A stretch of DNA of 5,877 nucleotides from CALMJB01 sp963977945 (GTDB lineage: Bacteria > Actinomycetota > Actinomycetes > Nanopelagicales > Nanopelagicaceae): assembly GCA_963977945.1 (NCBI GenBank), contig CAXBQO010000069.1:1-5877 (forward strand), read 5' to 3'. The notes below the pieces were generated by a model. The model searched no databases and was not told the origin of the DNA. It saw nothing but the letters and a program-made list of their open reading frames with translations. Positions within the stretch are counted from its first letter, which is position 1, and every line of letters starts with the position of its first letter. Position numbers and translations under genes: made by a program. This document shows, one piece after another, positions 1 to 5,877 of the stretch.

Positions 1-255
1 TGAAATAATTTTTTCGATATCGGCTGGATTCATAAGCGAAGGTGTGCCGCCACCAAAGAAAATTGTTGGCACTCTTGCGGTTCCAACTGCAGCTTTTGCC
101 CTTGAAATTTCAGAGACAACTTGTTCGGCGTAATTTTTAGAGATCTGGCTTATTCCATCGGTTAACTTCAACTCATTAGGTGTGTAAGTATTAAAGTCGC
201 AGTAACCACATCGCTTTACACAATATGGAATATGAACGTAGAAAGAGAGGTTCAT
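1..255 (-). CDS. hemW: Radical SAM haem chaperone HemW (5' part only, runs off window)
   Basis: The first 85 codons of a HemW/HemN-family protein are present; the frame stays open to the window edge. It begins MNLSFYVHIPYC and carries the radical-SAM iron-sulfur motif CX3CX2C (Cys12, Cys16, Cys19) followed by D-F-N. The C-D-F-N context is typical of HemW rather than of true HemN, which has CxC after the third cysteine. A GGGTPS motif lies at residues 68-73, the SAM-binding glycine stretch of this family. HemW is a cytosolic haem-binding protein thought to deliver haem to respiratory enzymes; many genomes mislabel it as oxygen-independent coproporphyrinogen III oxidase. The ATG at 255-253 overlaps the lepA stop (ATGA) and has a strong ribosome binding site in the end of lepA, so the start is secure. 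lepA-hemW adjacency is common in Actinomycetota. The C-terminal HemN domain is outside the window. Confidence 0.93.
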   Translation of the reverse strand, partial: MNLSFYVHIPYCVKRCGYCDFNTYTPNELKLTDGISQISKNYAEQVVSEISRAKAAVGTARVPTIFFGGGTPSLMNPADIEKIIS

Positions 256-2117
256 TTCTTTTTCTCCTTTGGCGCATCGGCATCAGTAGATAACGCCGCG
301 ATAAATGCTTCTTGCGGTACTTCAACCCGGCCGACCATCTTCATGCGCTTCTTACCTTCTTTTTGTTTCTCCAGAAGTTTGCGCTTTCTAGTGATGTCAC
401 CGCCATAGCATTTAGCCAAAACATCTTTTCTAATTGCCCGAATATTCTCGCGCGCAATAATTTTTCCACCGATTGCAGCTTGAATTGGAACTTCAAATTG
501 TTGCCTTGGAATTAATTCCCGCAATTTTGTGGTCATCATTACGCCGTATGGGTATGCCTTTTCTCGATGCACGATTGAAGAAAAAGCATCAACTTTGTCA
601 CCTTGTAACAAAATATCTACTTTTACTAAGTCGCCAGCAGCTTCGCCAATTGCTTCATAATCTAATGAACCGTAACCACGTGTTTTAGATTTAAGTTGAT
701 CAAAGAAATCAAAGACAATTTCAGCAAGTGGCAATGTGTATCTGATCTCCACCCGATCTTCCGATAAATAATCCATTCCTAGCAATGTGCCACGGCGTTG
801 TTGGCAAAGTTCCATGATTGAACCGATGAATTCACTCGGCGCCAAAATGGTGGCACGAACAATTGGTTCTAAAACTTCATCTACTTTTCCATCTGGATAC
901 TCAGATGGATTTGTCACCACAAATTGTTTTCCATCTTCCATTGTCACCTTGTAAACCACGTTTGGCGCGGTAGAAATTAGCGTTAATCCCGCTTCGCGCT
1001 CTAGTCGCTCACGCACAATTTCCATGTGCAAAAGACCTAAGAATCCGCAGCGAAAACCAAATCCAAGAGCCGCTGAAGATTCTGGTTCATAAACTAACGC
1101 GGCATCATTTAATCGTAATTTATCTAGCGCATCTCGCAGCAGCGGATAATCTGCGCCATCTATTGGATATAAACCAGAGAACACCATTGGTTTTGGTTCT
1201 TTATAACCTGCCAACGCAGTTTTAGTTGGGTTTTGTGCGGTAGTAATAGTGTCGCCAACTTTTGATTGTCTAACATCTTTTACTCCAGTTATCAGGTAGC
1301 CAACTTCACCAACACCCAAACCTTTGCTCGCCATCGGTTCTGGCGAAATTACGCCGACCTCTAACATTTCATGTTTTATGCCAGTAGAAAACATTTGTAT
1401 TTGATCTCGTGGTGACAAGTGGCCATCAACTACTCGCACATAAGTGACTACGCCACGATAAGAGTCATAAACTGAGTCGAAAATCAATGCCCTGGCAGAA
1501 GCTTTAGCATCTCCAACCGGCGCTGGAATTTGTTTCACAATTTGATCAAGTAGATTCTCAACACCTTCGCCAGTTTTTCCGGAAACTCTTAAGCAATCAC
1601 TTGGCTCACATCCAACTAATTTGGCTAACTCTTCAGCAAATTTATCTGGCTGTGCTGCTGGTAAATCGATTTTGTTTAATACCGGAATAATCGTTAAATC
1701 ATTTTCCATTGCCAAATAAAGGTTGGCCAAAGTTTGCGCTTCGATTCCCTGTGCGCAATCGACCAACAAAACTGCACCTTCGCAAGCGGCTAAGGAGCGG
1801 GAGACTTCATATGTAAAATCAACGTGACCTGGAGTGTCAATTAAATTAAGAATGTAATCTTGATTATCGATACCAGATCGCCAAGGCAGCCTTACCGCTT
1901 GGCTTTTTATGGTGATGCCACGTTCTCTTTCAATATCCATTCGGTCTAGATATTGCTCGCGCATATTTCGCTGTTCAACTACGCCAGTTAATCCCAGCAT
2001 TCGATCTGCCAAAGTAGATTTACCGTGATCGATATGAGCGATGATGCAGAAATTTCTTATCTGATCTGGTCGAGTGGCAGCAGGTTGCGGTGCTTTAGCC
2101 GCGGATATAGATGGCAT
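252..2117 (-). CDS. lepA: Elongation factor 4 (LepA), ribosome back-translocating GTPase
   Basis: A 621-residue translational GTPase of the usual LepA/EF4 length. The G domain shows G1 AHIDHGKST (27-35), the switch region RERGITIKS (64-72), G3 DTPGH (94-98), G4 NKID (148-151) and G5 SGKTG (179-183). Domain II follows, then domain III with GFRCGFLGLLHME ending near residue 366, an EF-G-like domain V, and the LepA-specific C-terminal domain with TRGYGSLDY and a basic stretch KCYGGDITRKRKLLEKQ. The protein acts on the ribosome, where the family has been linked to back-translocation and to 30S biogenesis. The ATG at 2117 is the only canonical start: an in-frame TAA lies directly upstream and no ATG, GTG or TTG occurs before the G1 motif. 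The roughly 20-residue Pro/Ala-rich N-terminal extension is typical of Actinomycetota. There is no good Shine-Dalgarno (only GAG, 4 bases before the ATG). The stop overlaps the hemW start by 4 bases. rpsT lies 66 bases upstream. Confidence 0.98.
   Translation of the reverse strand: MPSISAAKAPQPAATRPDQIRNFCIIAHIDHGKSTLADRMLGLTGVVEQRNMREQYLDRMDIERERGITIKSQAVRLPWRSGIDNQDYILNLIDTPGHVDFTYEVSRSLAACEGAVLLVDCAQGIEAQTLANLYLAMENDLTIIPVLNKIDLPAAQPDKFAEELAKLVGCEPSDCLRVSGKTGEGVENLLDQIVKQIPAPVGDAKASARALIFDSVYDSYRGVVTYVRVVDGHLSPRDQIQMFSTGIKHEMLEVGVISPEPMASKGLGVGEVGYLITGVKDVRQSKVGDTITTAQNPTKTALAGYKEPKPMVFSGLYPIDGADYPLLRDALDKLRLNDAALVYEPESSAALGFGFRCGFLGLLHMEIVRERLEREAGLTLISTAPNVVYKVTMEDGKQFVVTNPSEYPDGKVDEVLEPIVRATILAPSEFIGSIMELCQQRRGTLLGMDYLSEDRVEIRYTLPLAEIVFDFFDQLKSKTRGYGSLDYEAIGEAAGDLVKVDILLQGDKVDAFSSIVHREKAYPYGVMMTTKLRELIPRQQFEVPIQAAIGGKIIARENIRAIRKDVLAKCYGGDITRKRKLLEKQKEGKKRMKMVGRVEVPQEAFIAALSTDADAPKEKKK
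264..270 (-). promoter_or_regulatory. Ribosome binding site of hemW, inside the lepA 3' end
   Basis: On the minus strand this reads AAAGGAG, a near-perfect anti-Shine-Dalgarno match, with 8 bases before the hemW ATG. It is embedded in the last LepA codons (encoding Pro-Lys-Glu followed by lysines), so the lysine-rich LepA tail also encodes the translation signal of the next gene. This fixes the hemW start and supports translational coupling. Confidence 0.85.
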
Positions 2118-2183
2118 TTAACTCGCTAATTAATTCAATCGGATTTAAAAAAATTATTTGAAATTGCGAAGTGCAGAGCAGAT
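2118..2183 (-). other. rpsT-lepA intergenic spacer, no clear signal
   Basis: This 66-base AT-rich spacer was checked for promoter, terminator and ribosome-binding signals. It contains a run of seven T on the coding strand followed by AAAT, but no GC stem precedes it, so a rho-independent terminator is not supported. A weak TTCGCA / TTAAAT pair (each 4 of 6 to the sigma-70-type consensus, 16-base spacing) could serve as a lepA promoter but is within chance. Read-through from rpsT into lepA is the simplest view. Confidence 0.4.
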
Positions 2184-2453
2184 TTAACGCACACCGGCTT
2201 TGGCAGCAAGTTTTGCCATCGCTGATTTTTTATTCGCTGCTTGGTTTGAATGAATAACACCTTTTGAAACCGCCATATCTAAAGAGCGAGCAGCAGCCTT
2301 TAGATTTGATGCGATTGCACTTTTGTCACCAGCGGTAACTGAATCACGGAATTTCTTAATTGATGTCTTCAATGCTGAACGGTATGCCACATTGCGATCT
2401 TGCGCCTTGTTATTGGTGCGAATTCTTTTGATCTGCGACTTAATGTTTGCCAC
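2184..2453 (-). CDS. rpsT: 30S ribosomal protein S20 (bS20)
   Basis: An 89-residue, strongly basic, alanine-rich protein beginning MANIKSQIKRIRTN, the signature N-terminus of bS20 (family length about 85-90). The remainder is helix-forming, with KAAARSLDMAVSKGVIHSNQAANKKSAMAKLA matching the conserved S20 C-terminal region (given here as the end of the family profile). It is a primary binder of 16S rRNA in the small subunit. The start codon is GTG (2453-2451), supported by an AAGGGA ribosome binding site 5 bases upstream; GTG starts for rpsT are also known in other actinobacteria. The gene runs in the same direction as holA upstream and lepA downstream. The 91-base upstream gap contains a palindrome and a purine-rich leader, so its own promoter is plausible. 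Confidence 0.97.
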   Translation of the reverse strand: MANIKSQIKRIRTNNKAQDRNVAYRSALKTSIKKFRDSVTAGDKSAIASNLKAAARSLDMAVSKGVIHSNQAANKKSAMAKLAAKAGVR

Positions 2454-2458
2454 GAAAT

Positions 2459-2464
2459 TCCCTT
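2459..2464 (-). promoter_or_regulatory. Ribosome binding site of rpsT
   Basis: AAGGGA on the minus strand, 5 bases before the GTG start at 2453. It decides in favour of the GTG start, and the translated product from there matches the expected bS20 N-terminus exactly. Confidence 0.8.
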
Positions 2465-2474
2465 ATTCTCTTAA

Positions 2475-2508
2475 CTTTTTTACTCTGGTTTTTCTCTGTT
2501 TTTCTCAG
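2475..2508 (-). repeat. Short tandem repeat of phased A-tracts in the rpsT leader
   Basis: On the coding strand two copies of a 10-base unit, GAGAAAAAC with one variable base, follow each other (2498-2507 and 2488-2497). A third degenerate copy, GAGTAAAAAG, ends near 2475. The runs of five or six A therefore recur about once per helical turn, which would bend the DNA. As RNA the leader is almost entirely purine and should be unstructured. It lies between a possible promoter and the rpsT ribosome binding site. Function is unknown. Confidence 0.5.
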
Positions 2509-2509
2509 A

Positions 2510-2539
2510 TTTAAACTGACAAGAGTTGAAGGTTATCAG
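2510..2539 (-). promoter_or_regulatory. Possible weak promoter for rpsT
   Basis: A CTGATA (2539-2534) and a TTTAAA (2515-2510) are spaced by 18 bases on the minus strand. Each matches 4 of 6 positions of the TTGACA / TATAAT consensus. In AT-rich DNA this is only suggestive. The position, just after the holA stop and about 57 bases before the rpsT start, would suit an independent ribosomal-protein promoter. Confidence 0.22.
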
Positions 2540-2550
2540 CGCTCTTAACC
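2531..2550. repeat. Imperfect 20-base palindrome at the holA end
   Basis: GGTTA and TAACC arms flank a self-complementary AGCGCT core; 16 of 20 positions are symmetric. It starts at the last sense codon of holA (GGT-TAA) and runs into the gap before rpsT, overlapping the candidate -35 element. As RNA the outer arms give only a 5-base-pair stem with a 10-base loop and no T-run follows, so it is not a convincing terminator. A DNA-binding operator or chance are the remaining explanations. Confidence 0.4.
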
Positions 2551-3498
2551 TCTTGCCAAACTAGCGATATCAATCAATGCCCGCTCTAGTGCATAGTGGG
2601 GATCAGCGGCATCGCCCTTTATATCGGCGTCGGCTTTAGCCAATCTAATTACTGCTTTTCCTAAATTTTCCTCTCGCCATCTGTTTAATTGACGTCGTGC
2701 TTTTTCAATCTGCCACGGTGCCAGTGCCAAACTAGAAGCTAATTGAAAAGCATTTTGGGAAGAGTTTGCTCCCATTACTTTCACCATTGTTCGAATCGAA
2801 GTTGCAATCGCGCTAACAATTAAAACTGGATCAGTACCACTAGAAATTGCATGACGATTTGCAATAAGTGATGCTTCAACATTTCCAGCCATCACTGCAT
2901 CAGCAACATCAAAGCCGGTAGCTTCGATTCGACCATTCATTAATTTTTCAACATCAGAGGCATCAATTGTTTTTTCTTTAGCAACATCACTTGATAACTG
3001 CTCACAAATTGATGCCAGCTCGCGCAGATCACTGCCGATAGCGTTCACTAGTGCCACCACTGCATCGGCAGTCACATTTCTCTTATTTTTCTTAAATTCA
3101 CTCTGTACAAAGCTTTTTTTATCTGCCGCACTCTTTATTTCAGCTGCCGGTATTACTTCTGCCTTTGCCTTTTTTAATTTATCAACTAAACCTTTTCCTT
3201 TAACTCCACCTTTGTGCCAAATTACAAGTGTTAAATCTGGATCTAAATTCTCTAAATAATTTTCTATCTCCGTCACACATTCTGCTGCCACATCTTGTAC
3301 CTGTTTAATTACTAATACCCGAGATTGGCTAAAAAGTGAGGGCGCTAGGGCGTCGGAAATCATGCCCGGCTCTATTTCATCGGCGCTGAATTTACTGACA
3401 ACTGCCTGATTATCTTTATTTATGATTTTTTCAATCTCCATGGCAATAGCGCGCTCGGCCAAAATCTCTTCTGGCCCTTGCACCAAAATTATCGCCAT
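2545..3498 (-). CDS. holA: DNA polymerase III clamp-loader subunit delta
   Basis: A 317-residue protein of the usual HolA length. The N-terminal part (1-120) has the degenerate AAA+ fold of delta without a Walker A P-loop; it opens with ILVQGPEEILAERAI. APSLFSQSRVLVI (52-64) resembles the delta element that inserts into the beta clamp, with Leu55-Phe56 as the expected contact residues. GSDLRELASICEQL (155-168) is the conserved helix of the second domain, and the C-terminal helical collar domain follows (from about 210). The protein opens the sliding clamp ring for loading on primed DNA. The ATG at 3498 lies inside the comEC 3' end (10-base overlap in another frame), preceded by a modest GGTGG (3507-3511) 8 bases away, which implies translational coupling. 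comEC-holA adjacency is common in Actinomycetota. Sequence conservation is low in this family, so assignment rests on motifs, length and context together. Confidence 0.93.
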   Translation of the reverse strand: MAIILVQGPEEILAERAIAMEIEKIINKDNQAVVSKFSADEIEPGMISDALAPSLFSQSRVLVIKQVQDVAAECVTEIENYLENLDPDLTLVIWHKGGVKGKGLVDKLKKAKAEVIPAAEIKSAADKKSFVQSEFKKNKRNVTADAVVALVNAIGSDLRELASICEQLSSDVAKEKTIDASDVEKLMNGRIEATGFDVADAVMAGNVEASLIANRHAISSGTDPVLIVSAIATSIRTMVKVMGANSSQNAFQLASSLALAPWQIEKARRQLNRWREENLGKAVIRLAKADADIKGDAADPHYALERALIDIASLARG

Positions 3499-5642
3499 CT
3501 AATGTGCCACCAATTCTTTCCTAGTGTGTGAATTTTATTGCCCGGTGCGACAGAGATAGAGCCGGATAAATCTGTTCGCATAACTTTTGAGCCTAAATCA
3601 CTTAAGTGGTTAACAGTATCAAGCGATGGATGGCCGTATTGATTACCTTTGCCGGCGCTAATCAGTGCAACATTTGGTTTGAGTTCTTTGAAAAGTTGCC
3701 AATCTTGAAATTTAGAACCGTGGTGACAGACTTTAAATATTTCAATGTGTGGCATAGAAAATCTACGCATAACCTCTGATTGAGCCTCAGGTTCTAAATC
3801 GCCACAAGCAAAAAGTGAAAATTTTTCTGATCTAATTACTAAAGCGATACTGGAATTATTCGCCGCACTGCCATCGCCAGGTAAATCAGTGAAATTTGAA
3901 ATAGAACTCTTCGGCCAAACTACATCAATTTCTATTCCGACAATTTGGTATTTCTCACCAGCGCTTACATACCTTGTTTGAGTTCCTTGCAGAAGTTGTA
4001 ATGTCCTTTGTGCTGAATACTCTGGAATATTTTGATTTGTAACCCACGCAGTTTTAACCTGGTGATTTCGCAATACCGAATCAAGGGCTGCGACATGATC
4101 GGCGTGAAAATGAGTTAGCACTAATAACGGGATGTTTTTTATATGTAATTGTCTTAAACATTTTTCAATTTTCTGCGGGTTCGGTCCGGTATCTATCAAA
4201 ATCGCTTCATGCTTGGGCAGAGCAATCACCGTTGCATCGCCTTGCCCAACATCGCAACTAACTATTTGCCAATTATTTCCAGGCCAACTAATTCGATCCA
4301 GAACTGCCACGGCAGCAATTACTATGAAAATTGCCAACATTTGCCGGTAGTAGTGAGTAAACGCTAATGCGGTAATCACTATAAATATGGCTATTGCTAG
4401 TTTTGAATTTTCAAACTCTAGCGCCGGAAATTTAGAGAATTTATTTGCGACTACGACAATCCACGAAGATAACGGTGAAATTAACCAAATAATAAAACTT
4501 GAGATTGCAGGTAATAACGCTGCCAAAATCGCCGCCATAAATCCCAGCACAGTAATCGGAGCGATTACAACAGCGGTCAATAAATTTGCGATAACTGAGA
4601 ATGGTGAAAACTTGTTTGATAACACCACAATTACTGGCAGCGTAAAAAATGTGGCTGATATTGGAATACTCAAACTTTGCGCAAGTAGTTTGCTACGCAC
4701 TAAATATTCCAATTTCTCATTGAGAATCGGTGCCAGAGTTATTAGCCCCATAGTTGCACAAACTGAAAGAGCAAAACCTGGATCATTGGCTTGAAACGGA
4801 TCAAAAATTCTTAGAGCCAAAATTGCCAACCCCAATGCCGCAAGTGATTTAGATTTTTCCCCAATTGCACTGGCAAATAGATAAACCCCGGTCATAATCG
4901 CTGCCCGAAGTACCGATGGTGATGGTCTTACTAAAAAGATATAGAAAATAAGCACTGATGAAACAATTAAATATCTTGCAGTAATTGGCAATCTTATAAA
5001 TCCAATTAACCAAATGATAAATCCGGCTATCATCGCAAAATTTGTGCCACTGACTGCTGTTAGATGAGAAAGTCCGGTATTTCTCATCTCAAATGTTTGC
5101 CAATCAGATTGCAAAGAGGTGTCCCCCAAAACAATTCCAGGTATTAATGCGCCTGCTTCATTTGTTGGAATCAATTTGCGAAAACAAGTTCTTATTGATG
5201 AAGCAATTTTTAAAAATATATTTTGGTTAATCGTTATGTAGGGAGTTTCTTCCACAATTAGTAACGCGGCTACTTTTAACTCTCGGGTCTTAACTATTTT
5301 TGCTTTGCCATTTACTAGATCTCCTAAATTAATTGGCGTTGAATTTGACTCTGAAATCTGCACTCGAACTGGCAGATGCGCGCTATAACTTGTCTCTCCG
5401 CAGGCAAAAGAATTCAGTCGAAGTAAAAAACTAGTGTGAGCGATTCGCCAAGAACTGCCGTAGACCTGCTCATTTTTCAAAATTGGATCTGAGGCAACAG
5501 TTCCGGAAAATGAAATTTTTTGATTAAAGCAATTCTGCAGATGTTTGTCTGCAATTACTTCCACCCGAATTGAAAAAATTACCATCCCAACCACAATTGC
5601 AATTTTGATAGCAGCATTTTTTTGATTAAGTAGCAGTGCCAA
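3489..5642 (-). CDS. comEC: ComEC/Rec2 DNA-uptake channel with C-terminal MBL-fold domain
   Basis: From the first canonical start (TTG, 5642) the product is 717 residues; the true protein is probably about 38 residues longer. In order it has a hydrophobic N-terminal segment (12-30), a soluble OB-like region (about 38-140, with Cys38 and Cys81 as a possible disulfide), the Competence core with HLTAVSGTN (193-201) and about nine further membrane segments to about residue 455, then a metallo-beta-lactamase-fold domain. The latter has DVGQGD (464-469), LIDTGP (482-487), HFHADH (511-516, metal ligands), NNSS (595-598), CGDLE (613-617, bridging Asp615), CHHGS (639-643) and YGHPS (669-673), so the metal site looks intact. 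ComEC carries single-stranded DNA across the membrane during transformation; the MBL domain is proposed to degrade the other strand. It follows comEA and overlaps holA by 10 bases. The TTG has no Shine-Dalgarno and falls inside a hydrophobic segment, which argues against it as the real start. Confidence 0.95.
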   Translation of the reverse strand: MALLLNQKNAAIKIAIVVGMVIFSIRVEVIADKHLQNCFNQKISFSGTVASDPILKNEQVYGSSWRIAHTSFLLRLNSFACGETSYSAHLPVRVQISESNSTPINLGDLVNGKAKIVKTRELKVAALLIVEETPYITINQNIFLKIASSIRTCFRKLIPTNEAGALIPGIVLGDTSLQSDWQTFEMRNTGLSHLTAVSGTNFAMIAGFIIWLIGFIRLPITARYLIVSSVLIFYIFLVRPSPSVLRAAIMTGVYLFASAIGEKSKSLAALGLAILALRIFDPFQANDPGFALSVCATMGLITLAPILNEKLEYLVRSKLLAQSLSIPISATFFTLPVIVVLSNKFSPFSVIANLLTAVVIAPITVLGFMAAILAALLPAISSFIIWLISPLSSWIVVVANKFSKFPALEFENSKLAIAIFIVITALAFTHYYRQMLAIFIVIAAVAVLDRISWPGNNWQIVSCDVGQGDATVIALPKHEAILIDTGPNPQKIEKCLRQLHIKNIPLLVLTHFHADHVAALDSVLRNHQVKTAWVTNQNIPEYSAQRTLQLLQGTQTRYVSAGEKYQIVGIEIDVVWPKSSISNFTDLPGDGSAANNSSIALVIRSEKFSLFACGDLEPEAQSEVMRRFSMPHIEIFKVCHHGSKFQDWQLFKELKPNVALISAGKGNQYGHPSLDTVNHLSDLGSKVMRTDLSGSISVAPGNKIHTLGKNWWHIRWR
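3507..3511 (-). promoter_or_regulatory. Weak ribosome binding site of holA inside comEC
   Basis: GGTGG on the minus strand lies 8 bases before the holA ATG, within codons of the comEC C-terminus. It is a partial anti-Shine-Dalgarno match. Ribosomes finishing comEC at 3489 pass over the holA start, so re-initiation may matter more than this site. Confidence 0.45.
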
Positions 5643-5756
5643 GCCAGCAATAATTAAGAGAAGAAAGCGAAAATTTGGTTGATATGCGCTGGTTGCAGCC
5701 CCTATCCAAAGGGCAAACCCCAGTAAGAAAAGCGGATTAGCTTTTAAATCTGTTAC
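5643..5756 (-). other. comEC: Probable N-terminal extension of ComEC (no canonical start codon)
   Basis: The comEC frame stays open upstream of the TTG at 5642 to a TGA at 5825-5823. Thirty-eight codons from a GTA at 5756 encode VTDLKANPLFLLGFALWIG and a second hydrophobic run (residues 29-38 here, continuing into ALLLN of the shorter product). Two closely spaced membrane helices ahead of the OB-like domain are what ComEC proteins normally carry, so this stretch looks like real coding sequence. It contains no ATG, GTG or TTG. The GTA shares its G with the comEA stop (TAGTA), exactly where a TAG/GTG stop-start overlap would sit, and AAAGG lies 4 bases upstream. A non-canonical start, a recent G-to-A mutation of a GTG, or a sequencing error are all possible. 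Confidence 0.65.
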
Positions 5757-5877
5757 TAAACCTTTAACAGCGCCTTGATTTCTAAAAATTTTGCCCCGCC
5801 CAAACCAGTCACTTTCTTTAAATCATCTACCGATTGAAATCTGCCAAGTTGTTTTCTTAAAGTAATTATTCGCTGGG
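5756..5877 (-). CDS. comEA: ComEA DNA receptor, helix-hairpin-helix C-terminus (3' part only)
   Basis: The last 39 codons before a TAG at 5758-5756 are present; the frame enters the window at 5875. The peptide has QRIITLRKQLGRF, then SVDDLKKVTGLGGAKF and ends LLKV. This is the C-terminal helix-hairpin-helix of ComEA: GRF-xSVDDL leads into V-x-GLG-x-x-K, the hairpin that contacts the DNA backbone without sequence preference. ComEA is a membrane-anchored receptor that hands double-stranded DNA to the ComEC channel during natural transformation. Its identity is supported by comEC directly downstream, the standard order. The N-terminal anchor and linker lie outside the window. Confidence 0.9.
   Translation of the reverse strand, partial: QRIITLRKQLGRFQSVDDLKKVTGLGGAKFLEIKALLKV

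Noticed and set aside
1..255. Annotation as oxygen-independent coproporphyrinogen III oxidase HemN
   Set aside because: The cysteine motif is followed by D-F-N rather than the extra CxC of true HemN, and the context next to lepA is that of HemW.
312..688. Two plus-strand open frames of 67 and 71 codons
   Set aside because: They lie wholly within lepA on the opposite strand, show no recognisable motifs, and lepA is unambiguous over this stretch.
2135..2175. Rho-independent terminator after rpsT
   Set aside because: There is a run of seven T on the coding strand but only a weak A/T-only stem before it, so a stable hairpin is not supported.
2323..2514. Plus-strand open frame of 63 codons
   Set aside because: It is antisense to rpsT, and its C-terminal part is the translation of the AT-rich rpsT leader repeats.
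4132..4794. Plus-strand open frames of 72 and 135 codons
   Set aside because: Both are antisense to well-supported comEC coding sequence. Their composition mirrors the opposite strand and there is no independent evidence of coding.
5756..5822. Programmed -1 frameshift producing a ComEA-ComEC fusion
   Set aside because: The comEC frame is indeed -1 relative to comEA and the frames overlap here, but the best candidate slip site (A TTT TTA) does not fit the X XXY YYZ pattern, and a start-codon explanation is simpler.
1..5877. Mobile elements, CRISPR arrays, tRNA or rRNA genes, defence or biosynthetic clusters
   Set aside because: No transposase, integrase, spaced direct-repeat array or structural-RNA signature was seen; almost all sequence is accounted for by core genes.

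Overview
The window is a compact run of housekeeping and DNA-uptake genes, all encoded on the minus strand. In transcription order (high to low coordinates) it reads comEA (only the 3' end is present), comEC, holA, rpsT, lepA and hemW (only the 5' end is present). Base composition is moderately AT-rich. LepA has the proline/alanine-rich N-terminal extension and the long 'RNFCIIAHIDHGKST' start familiar from Actinomycetota, and comEA-comEC-holA next to rpsT-lepA-hemW is a classic actinobacterial neighbourhood. Together with the low GC and very tight spacing, this suggests a streamlined low-GC actinobacterium, for example a planktonic freshwater lineage of the Nanopelagicales (acI) type. The lineage is an inference from gene content and protein style; no taxonomic marker beyond these genes was compared.

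Region by region: 5756-5877 holds the last helix-hairpin-helix of ComEA. Positions 3489-5642 (very probably extending up to about 5756) encode ComEC, the membrane DNA-uptake channel with a C-terminal metallo-beta-lactamase-fold domain. holA (2545-3498) overlaps the comEC end by 10 bases and encodes the clamp-loader delta subunit. A 91-base gap follows, holding an imperfect palindrome and a purine-rich leader with phased A-tracts, then rpsT (2184-2453; GTG start, good ribosome binding site). A 66-base gap with no convincing signal separates rpsT from lepA (252-2117), whose stop overlaps the hemW start in an ATGA.

Functionally there are two groups. comEA-comEC-holA couples DNA uptake with a replication factor. 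rpsT-lepA-hemW combines a small-subunit ribosomal protein, a translation GTPase and a radical-SAM haem chaperone. Short gaps and overlaps make co-transcription within each group likely.

The window is mostly ordinary, conserved core genome and I see no undescribed system. The most notable anomaly is the 5' end of comEC. Its reading frame is open and ComEC-like well upstream of its first canonical start codon (a TTG at 5642 lying inside a hydrophobic segment), up to the comEA stop, where a GTA sits exactly where a GTG start would be expected.
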